From Myxococcales bacterium (GTDB lineage Bacteria > Myxococcota_A > Polyangia > Polyangiales > Polyangiaceae): DNA of 64,000 nucleotides. A program made the position numbers and the translations under genes. Shown one piece after another: positions 59,234 through 64,000 of the stretch. Numbering within the stretch: position 1 is the stretch's first letter; every line of letters starts with the position of its first letter. Below the pieces are notes generated by a model. The model saw nothing but the letters and a program-made list of their open reading frames with translations, did not search any database and was not told where the DNA came from. The DNA is taken from the NCBI GenBank assembly GCA_016706225.1, contig JADJKB010000022.1, positions 620,001 through 684,000 on the forward strand, read 5' to 3'.

Positions 59234-59830
59234 ATGAGCAAGCTCGACCAGGAGTTGGCGGACGCCGTCACGACTTCCGAGGAGAACTCTCCCGTGTCCG
59301 AGCGACCGGTGGCAGCCGCGAAGGCCGCCCCCACCGCCGATGCAAGCCGCAAGAAGCGACTACAGAACGTGGGCCTGCTCACGGCCCTGTTGGTAATGGG
59401 CGGCGGCATCTTGACCCTGGTGCTCACCAGCTTCGAGCAGTCGGCCATCTACTCGAAGGGTGTCGACGAGCTGGTTGCGGAAAAAGCCACGCTCGGCAGT
59501 CGCAACGTGCGCGTCGCCGGCAACTTGGTCAAAGGGACACTCAAGAAGCGCGACGAGCCGTGTGAGTACCGTTTCACCATCGTCAAGAACGAGAAGACCC
59601 TGGACGTTCGCTACGCGCAATGTGTGGTGCCCGACACCTTCCGTGACGTTCCCGGCATGGACGTCGAGGTCACGGCCGAGGGCAAGCTGAACGACGAGGG
59701 GTACTTCGAGGCGAATCAGATCATGGCCAAGTGCCCGTCCAAGTACGAAATGAAGGACCGCGCTCAGAAGGGCGAGAAGACGCCGCACGAGCAGGTGCTC
59801 CCAGCCGCCGCACAAAACGAGCGGCGCTGA
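59234..59830 (+). CDS. ccmE: Cytochrome c maturation protein CcmE, Cys (CxxxY) variant
   Basis: CcmE is the haem chaperone of the Ccm system: it takes haem in the periplasm and hands it to apocytochrome c. From ATG 59234 it has 198 residues: a polar N-terminal extension, one membrane helix (~45-67, VGLLTALLVMGGGILTLVLT), then the OB-fold domain (RNVRVAGNLVKGTLKKRDEP, YRFTIVKNEKTLDVRYAQCV, VPDTFRDVPGMDVEVTAEGK). The haem-binding motif reads MAKCPSKYE: Cys167 replaces the usual His and Tyr171 is kept. This CxxxY form is known from Desulfovibrio and archaea. No other ccm genes are in the window. hemE starts 19 bp downstream. Confidence 0.92.
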   Translation: MSKLDQELADAVTTSEENSPVSERPVAAAKAAPTADASRKKRLQNVGLLTALLVMGGGILTLVLTSFEQSAIYSKGVDELVAEKATLGSRNVRVAGNLVKGTLKKRDEPCEYRFTIVKNEKTLDVRYAQCVVPDTFRDVPGMDVEVTAEGKLNDEGYFEANQIMAKCPSKYEMKDRAQKGEKTPHEQVLPAAAQNERR

Positions 59831-59849
59831 GCGAAGGAACGAAAAATCG

Positions 59850-60890
59850 ATGTGGGATCGCTTCCTGCGCGCCTGTCGGCGCGAGCCCGTAGACGCGACA
59901 CCGGTGTGGTTCATGCGCCAGGCCGGACGTTACATGGCCGAGTACCGAGCCATTCGCGAGAAATACACGCTGCTCGAGATCTGCAAGCAGCCCGAGCTGG
60001 CGTGTGAGGTGACGTTGCAGCCGGTTCGCGCCATGGGCGTGGACGCGGCCATCCTGTTCGCCGACATCTTGCTGCCACTCGAGCCAATGGGAGCGCCCTT
60101 CGAGTTCGCCGCGGGTGAAGGCCCAGTGTTCTCTCACCCGATCCGGACGGCCGCCGACGTGGAGGCGCTCCGCATGATCGATCCGGAGGAGGGCCTGGGC
60201 TACGTGCTCGAGGCCCTGCGCCTGATCCGCAAGGAGCTCGACGGCAAGACTCCGCTGATAGGTTTTGCCGGCGCGCCGTTCACGCTCGCCAGTTACCTGA
60301 TCGAAGGTGGCAAGAGCTCTCACTACGCCAAGACCAAACACATGATGTATGCCGAGCCGGAGCTCTGGCACACCCTCATGAAGAAGCTCTCGGAAGTGGT
60401 TCGGCGTTATCTGCGAGCGCAGATCGAGGCGGGCGCCCAGACGGTGCAGCTCTTCGACTCGTGGATCGGCGCCCTGTCACCCACTGACTATCGAGAGTTC
60501 ATCTCGCCCCACGTCGCTCACATCCTGAAGGACGTGGAGACGACCGGCGTCCCGGTGATTCACTTCGGCACCGGCACCGCCAGCCTGCTCGAGCTGCAGA
60601 AGGAAGCGGGCGGGACCGTGATCGGCGTCGACTGGCGTACGCCGCTCGGCGGCGCGCGCAAGCTCCTGGGTGATGGCGTGGCGGTGCAGGGCAACCTCGA
60701 CCCGCTGCTGCTGTCGGCGCCGCGGGAGATCCTGGAGCGTCGTGTGGTGGAGGTGCTCCAGGCGGCGGGCGGCAAGCCGGGGCACATCTTCAATCTGGGG
60801 CACGGGATCTTGCCGGAGACACCCCCCGACGCCGTGCGCTTCGTGGCAGATCTGGTGCACGAGCGCTCGGCTCAGCTCGCCGCAAGATGA
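59850..60890 (+). CDS. hemE: Uroporphyrinogen decarboxylase
   Basis: HemE removes four carboxyl groups from uroporphyrinogen III, giving coproporphyrinogen III. The 346-residue length is normal. Signatures are TPVWFMRQAGRYMAEYRAIR at the N-terminus (first UroD signature with RQAGR), FADILLPLEPMG, GFAGAPFTLASYLIEGG (second signature) and FDSWIGALSPTDYREF with catalytic Asp/Tyr positions. GAAGGAAC lies before the ATG. It overlaps hemG/hemY by ATGA, so consecutive haem steps are co-translated. Confidence 0.97.
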   Translation: MWDRFLRACRREPVDATPVWFMRQAGRYMAEYRAIREKYTLLEICKQPELACEVTLQPVRAMGVDAAILFADILLPLEPMGAPFEFAAGEGPVFSHPIRTAADVEALRMIDPEEGLGYVLEALRLIRKELDGKTPLIGFAGAPFTLASYLIEGGKSSHYAKTKHMMYAEPELWHTLMKKLSEVVRRYLRAQIEAGAQTVQLFDSWIGALSPTDYREFISPHVAHILKDVETTGVPVIHFGTGTASLLELQKEAGGTVIGVDWRTPLGGARKLLGDGVAVQGNLDPLLLSAPREILERRVVEVLQAAGGKPGHIFNLGHGILPETPPDAVRFVADLVHERSAQLAAR

Positions 60891-62305
60891 ACGAAGCGGC
60901 GCACGTCGTGGTCGTCGGCGCCGGCATCACCGGCCTCGCAACCGCGTATTTCCTGTCACTGCACCAGCCACGGGTACGCGTCACGCTGGTGGAACGCCGC
61001 GAGCGTCTCGGCGGCAACATCGAGACCGAGAGCCGCGACGGTTTCCTGCTCGATGGCGGGCCGGACTCGTTCCTCAGCACCAAGCGCGAGGGCGCCGAGC
61101 TGTGCAGAGAGCTGGGGCTCGGGGACGATCTGATCGTGCCGCGACCCGAGGCCTCGAAGGTCTACATGGTGCACCGCGGGCGCCTCGAGCCCATGCCCGG
61201 AGGCATGGCGCTGGCGATCCCCACCAAGATTGGCCCCATGCTGAGCACGCCGCTCGTCAGCTTCGGGGCCAAGCTGCGCATGCTGGGAGATCTGGTGCTG
61301 CCGCGCCGCAGCGACGAAGGCGACGAGAGCATCGAAGATTTCATCGCGCGGCGCTTCGGTCGCGAGGCCGCGCGTCGGCTCGCCGCTCCGCTGCTCGGCG
61401 GCATCTACGCCGGTGACATCGGCCAGCTGTCCGTGCTGTCCACGTTTCCGCAGCTCGTCGACGTCGAGAAGAAACACGGCAGCCTCGCGCGCGGCCTGCT
61501 CGCGCTGCAGCTGGCGCGCGCAAAGGCCAATGGCGGAGCCAAGCCCAAAGGTCCGCCCCCGAGCCCATTCATGTCATTGAAGGGGGGCATGGGGAGCCTG
61601 GTGACGGCGCTCGCCGACAAACTTCCTGCCGATGCGCGGCGACTCGGGCGGGCGGTGCTCTCGGTCGAACGCACGGGCGAGCGCTGGACCGTGCACCTCG
61701 ACGGCGGGGAGACCCTCGACGCCGACGCGGTCGTGTTTGCCTGCCCGGCTCACGCAACCCAGAAGCTCGTCCCGGAAGAGAAGGTCGGGCGCGAGCTCGC
61801 CGCCATTCCTTACCTGTCGACTGCAACCGTGTTCTTCGCGCTCCCACGCGCAGGCCTCGAGCGTCCGCTCGACGGCGTGGGTTTTGTCGCGCCGAAGGGC
61901 GAAGCCGAGCTCATCGCGGGCACCTGGGTCTCCAGCAAGTGGGATGGGCGTGCACCAGCGGACCACGTGCTCGTGCGCGCGTTCCTGGGTGGCGCGCGCG
62001 CCAAGGTCGACGTCGCGAAGGCGAGTGATGACGAGCTGCTCGACGCGGCGAAGCGCGGACTCGAACAGCTCTTGGGTGGGCTCGGCACACCGACCCTGAC
62101 GCGGATCTTCCGTTACATCGACGCAAATCCCCAGCCGATCGTCGGGCACGGCGCGCGCCTGGCGCGCATCGAGGCGGAGCTCGCCAAGCTTCCGGGCCTC
62201 TACGTCGCCGGAGCCGCGTACGATGGCGTGGGGATCCCGGACTGCGTGCGACAGGCACGCGCGGTCGCGCAGCGGGTGATCGACGAACGCCTGGCCACCA
62301 GCTGA
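60887..62305 (+). CDS. hemY: Protoporphyrinogen oxidase, FAD-dependent HemG/HemY type
   Basis: This FAD enzyme oxidises protoporphyrinogen IX to protoporphyrin IX (or coproporphyrinogen in the coproporphyrin-dependent route). The 472-residue protein has the dinucleotide motif VVVGAGITGLATAYFLS, the FAD-linked ERRERLGGNIETESRDGFLL, GPDSFLSTKREG, the conserved ARRLAAPLLGGIYAGDIGQL block and the C-terminal FAD segment GLYVAGAAYDGVGIPDCVRQ. It is coupled to hemE by ATGA. Both names (hemG, hemY) are used for this family; hemY is the FAD-type name. Confidence 0.94.
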   Translation: MNEAAHVVVVGAGITGLATAYFLSLHQPRVRVTLVERRERLGGNIETESRDGFLLDGGPDSFLSTKREGAELCRELGLGDDLIVPRPEASKVYMVHRGRLEPMPGGMALAIPTKIGPMLSTPLVSFGAKLRMLGDLVLPRRSDEGDESIEDFIARRFGREAARRLAAPLLGGIYAGDIGQLSVLSTFPQLVDVEKKHGSLARGLLALQLARAKANGGAKPKGPPPSPFMSLKGGMGSLVTALADKLPADARRLGRAVLSVERTGERWTVHLDGGETLDADAVVFACPAHATQKLVPEEKVGRELAAIPYLSTATVFFALPRAGLERPLDGVGFVAPKGEAELIAGTWVSSKWDGRAPADHVLVRAFLGGARAKVDVAKASDDELLDAAKRGLEQLLGGLGTPTLTRIFRYIDANPQPIVGHGARLARIEAELAKLPGLYVAGAAYDGVGIPDCVRQARAVAQRVIDERLATS

Positions 62306-62312
62306 AAAAGGC

Positions 62313-62338
62313 GCCCGCTCGGCCGCGCGTGAGCGGGC
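62313..62338 (+). terminator. Hairpin behind hemE-hemY
   Basis: GCCCGCTC / GAGCGGGC (8-bp perfect stem, 10-base GC-rich loop), starting 8 bp after the hemY stop. There is no T-run, so it is a weak intrinsic terminator or an mRNA 3' stabiliser. Confidence 0.45.
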
Positions 62339-62368
62339 CGCCGAGCACTGAGTTAAGCTGGCACGACC

Positions 62369-63346
62369 ATGCCGCGACGAATTTCTCTGGGGGTCGGCTT
62401 CCTGGTCGCCTTTGCGACGCTCGGTTTGCCGAGCTGCAGCTCGGATGACGGCACGGGTGTCGCCGAGGGTGGCAAATCCGGCGGCGGCGGCAAGTCGGGT
62501 GCGGGCGGCAACGGTGCCGGCTCGGGTGCCGGCGGTAGCGGTGGGCTCAACCTGGGCGGCAGTGGTGGAGGCGGCGCCGGCGATGGCGGCGTCGTCGTAA
62601 CCGGGAACGAAGACATCTGCGACGGCATCGACAACGACAACAACGGCATCATCGACGACGTGGACAAGGGCAAGGATGGCATCTGCGACTGCCTGCGCAT
62701 CGCAACCCTGGGCGAACCAGGCACCGTCGGACAACCCAATGTCTTCGACGCCTGGCTCGCGGCGCGCAGCACCTACGGCACGACCCAGCTCAAGGATCAA
62801 ACGCTCACACCCGAACTGCTCAAACAGTATCAGGTCATCGTCAGTCAGAACGTGAGCAACAACCACAGCTACTCGGCCGCGGAGGTCAGCGCGCTCGAAG
62901 CCTGGATCAAGAGCGGCGGCGGGCTGATGACCCTCATCGGCTATGCCGGCCCGAGTGAAATCCAGAACGTGAACAAACTGCTCGCCCCCTACGGCATGAG
63001 CTACGGCCCGGAGCAGATCCTGCAGAAGTCGGGCTCGAACACGATCCCGGTGACCAACTGGGTGCAGCACCCCGTGACGAACGGGGTCTCGAAGATCGGC
63101 GTCGACAACGGCTACCCGGTCAACGGCGCCGGGCTGGTGCTCGCGACGGAGCAGAGCTGGAACCTCTTGCGCGTGCAGGAGGTTGCCGCGGGCAAGGTCG
63201 TGATGTGGGGAGACGAGTGGCTCACCTTCGACAGCGAGTGGAGCGGCCACCCGGAGTACCAGATCGAGCTTTTTTGGGTGAACGCCATCAAGTGGCTGAC
63301 CCCCGCCAACAACTGCCAGGTCCCGATCCCCCCCAGCATCAAGTGA
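62369..63346 (+). CDS. Lipoprotein with MopE-like motif and GATase-like domain
   Basis: A 325-residue lipoprotein: signal GVGFLVAFATLGLPSC ends at the lipobox Cys23. A ~55-residue Gly/Ser spacer is followed by the metal-site-type motif EDICDGIDNDNNGIIDDVDK. The remaining domain (~105-320) has ADLxxYDVIV-like features (LTPELLKQYQVIVSQNVSNN, EVSALEAWIKSGGGLMTLIG, AAGKVVMWGDEWLTFDSEWS, ELFWVNAIKWLTPANNC). This layout suggests a class I glutamine-amidotransferase-like fold without visible catalytic Cys. Likely surface-exposed and structural rather than enzymatic. Confidence 0.82.
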   Translation: MPRRISLGVGFLVAFATLGLPSCSSDDGTGVAEGGKSGGGGKSGAGGNGAGSGAGGSGGLNLGGSGGGGAGDGGVVVTGNEDICDGIDNDNNGIIDDVDKGKDGICDCLRIATLGEPGTVGQPNVFDAWLAARSTYGTTQLKDQTLTPELLKQYQVIVSQNVSNNHSYSAAEVSALEAWIKSGGGLMTLIGYAGPSEIQNVNKLLAPYGMSYGPEQILQKSGSNTIPVTNWVQHPVTNGVSKIGVDNGYPVNGAGLVLATEQSWNLLRVQEVAAGKVVMWGDEWLTFDSEWSGHPEYQIELFWVNAIKWLTPANNCQVPIPPSIK

Positions 63347-63401
63347 CTCTCGGCGGTTTCCCGGCCCGCCAGCTTTTGCTAAGACTCGCCGGCAAAGCTC
63401 T

Positions 63402-63475
63402 TCCGACGTCGTCCAAAGGCAGGACAAGGGACTTTGAATCCCTGAATCATGGTTCGAATCCATGCGTCGGAACCA
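63402..63475 (+). tRNA. tRNA-Gln(TTG)
   Basis: Acceptor TCCGACG/CGTCGGA (starting with U1 as usual for tRNA-Gln), D arm GTCC...GGAC, anticodon stem AGGGA/TCCCT with loop CTTTGAA giving anticodon TTG, and T arm CATGG-TTCGAAT-CCATG. CCA is encoded (63473-63475). Confidence 0.95.
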
Positions 63476-63616
63476 ACAGCCTGGCGGCCGTCGTGGGCCC
63501 GCGCCTCGGAACGCTCGGACAGCGCACAATTCGGGAAGTTCCCGGGTGAATGACCCGGGCATTTCGCCGGAACTGGCGTCGGAATCAGATGTCGCTCCGG
63601 CGTGGCAACCTCGCGG

Positions 63617-64000
63617 ATGCGTCTGCCGAGCGACCCGGCAATTCTGCTCGGGAACGCATCGGATGACGACGCCCCGCGCCTTTCCGAGTACCGTGATCAC
63701 GAACTTTGGTGGGACGTGTCCGACGCTGTCGACGAGAGTGAGCTCAAATTCATCGAGCGCCTGCGCCGGCATGACGAGCGTGCGTTCAACGAGTTGGTCT
63801 CAACCTACGAACAACGAGTCTTCCGACTCGTGTTTCGCATGCTTGGACGGCGTGACGAAGCCGAAGACATGGCCCAAGAGGTCTTCGTGCAGGTGTTCAA
63901 GGCGATCGGCACTTTTCGCGGCGACAGCAAGCTGAGCACGTGGGTCTATCGCATTGCGGTGAACCTCTGCAAAAACCGGATCAAGTACCTGGCGCGCCGC
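63617..64000 (+). CDS. Sigma-70 family (ECF-like) sigma factor, 3' end outside window
   Basis: The frame is open to the right edge, so only the first 128 residues are seen. From ATG 63617 a ~45-residue acidic lead (SDDDAPRLSEYRDHELWWDV) precedes region 2 of the sigma-70 family: FIERLRRHDERAFNELVSTY, QRVFRLVFRMLGRRDEAEDM, AQEVFVQVFKAIGTFRGD and SKLSTWVYRIAVNLCKNRIK. The core-binding and -10-recognition helices are complete. The layout matches RpoE-like ECF factors. An in-frame GTG at 63716 is an alternative start nearer to the conserved region. An anti-sigma gene, if any, would lie beyond the window. Confidence 0.88.
   Translation, partial: MRLPSDPAILLGNASDDDAPRLSEYRDHELWWDVSDAVDESELKFIERLRRHDERAFNELVSTYEQRVFRLVFRMLGRRDEAEDMAQEVFVQVFKAIGTFRGDSKLSTWVYRIAVNLCKNRIKYLARR

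Noticed and set aside
61574..63772. Long minus-strand open frame opposite hemY and the lipoprotein
   Set aside because: It is antisense to two well-supported genes and tRNA-Gln and shows no domain pattern.

Overview
The window reads as an ordinary chromosomal stretch of a high-GC, Gram-negative, predatory/gliding-type bacterium of the Myxococcota, most likely the Polyangiales (Sorangium-like) side. The evidence is: a MYXO-CTERM tail on a secreted metalloprotease; cysteine-rich lipoproteins with MopE-like CDGxDDDCDG repeats; a Ser/Thr kinase with the HRDMSPPN catalytic loop; an AgmX/PglI-type energy-transducer-like protein; translation factor IF3 with an acidic tail; a complete lipid A/outer-membrane gene cluster; and long Ala/Pro/Gly linkers throughout. 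GC is high everywhere; the region upstream of dnaA is visibly richer in AT.

Layout. 1-5 kb: end of a secreted Cys-rich protein, then yajC-secD-secF (minus strand). 5.1-8.1 kb: tRNA-Val, thrS, infC. 8.1-10.9 kb: PhnD-like binding protein and receptor-type Ser/Thr kinase (minus), then a small membrane protein. 11-16.4 kb: tRNA-Ala, an orphan Eco57I-like DNA methylase, and a tightly overlapped tldD / pseudo-receiver winged-helix / pdxA operon (minus). 16.5-19.3 kb: a large TPR protein. 19.3-22.2 kb: skp-lpxD-fabZ-lpxA (minus), followed by a double cyclic-nucleotide-binding protein and hrcA. 25-27.5 kb: response regulator, Acr3 arsenite pump and ArsC arsenate reductase. 27.5-30.3 kb: valS. 30.4-40.8 kb: DASS transporter, a cNMP-binding/ThrRS-like/uridine kinase fusion, a PilZ protein, several lipoproteins, a fatty acid hydroxylase and an NlpC/P60-like protein. 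40.8-42.2 kb: a group IIC-type intron sitting exactly behind a Rho-independent terminator, its reverse transcriptase disabled by an internal deletion. 42.3-52 kb: AgmX-like protein, MYXO-CTERM metalloprotease, acetyltransferase, hydrolase, a second TldD plus TldE pair, EAL phosphodiesterase. 52-55 kb: dnaA with an inverted pair of DnaA boxes. 55-64 kb: outer-membrane barrels, a membrane protein behind a strongly structured leader, variant ccmE, hemE, hemG/hemY, a lipoprotein, tRNA-Gln and the start of a sigma-70 family factor.

How the genes work together. Several groups are functional units: Sec translocation (yajC-secDF); translation (three tRNAs, thrS, infC, valS); envelope biogenesis (skp-lpxD-fabZ-lpxA); arsenate detoxification (acr3-arsC); haem supply (ccmE, hemE, hemG/hemY). 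Second-messenger input recurs (three CNB domains in two proteins, one PilZ, one EAL).

I did not find an obvious multi-gene defence or secondary-metabolite system. The most unusual items are the three-part kinase fusion, the crippled group IIC intron, the CxxxY-type CcmE, two separate TldD loci without visible substrate genes, and the hairpin-rich leader near 58.5 kb.
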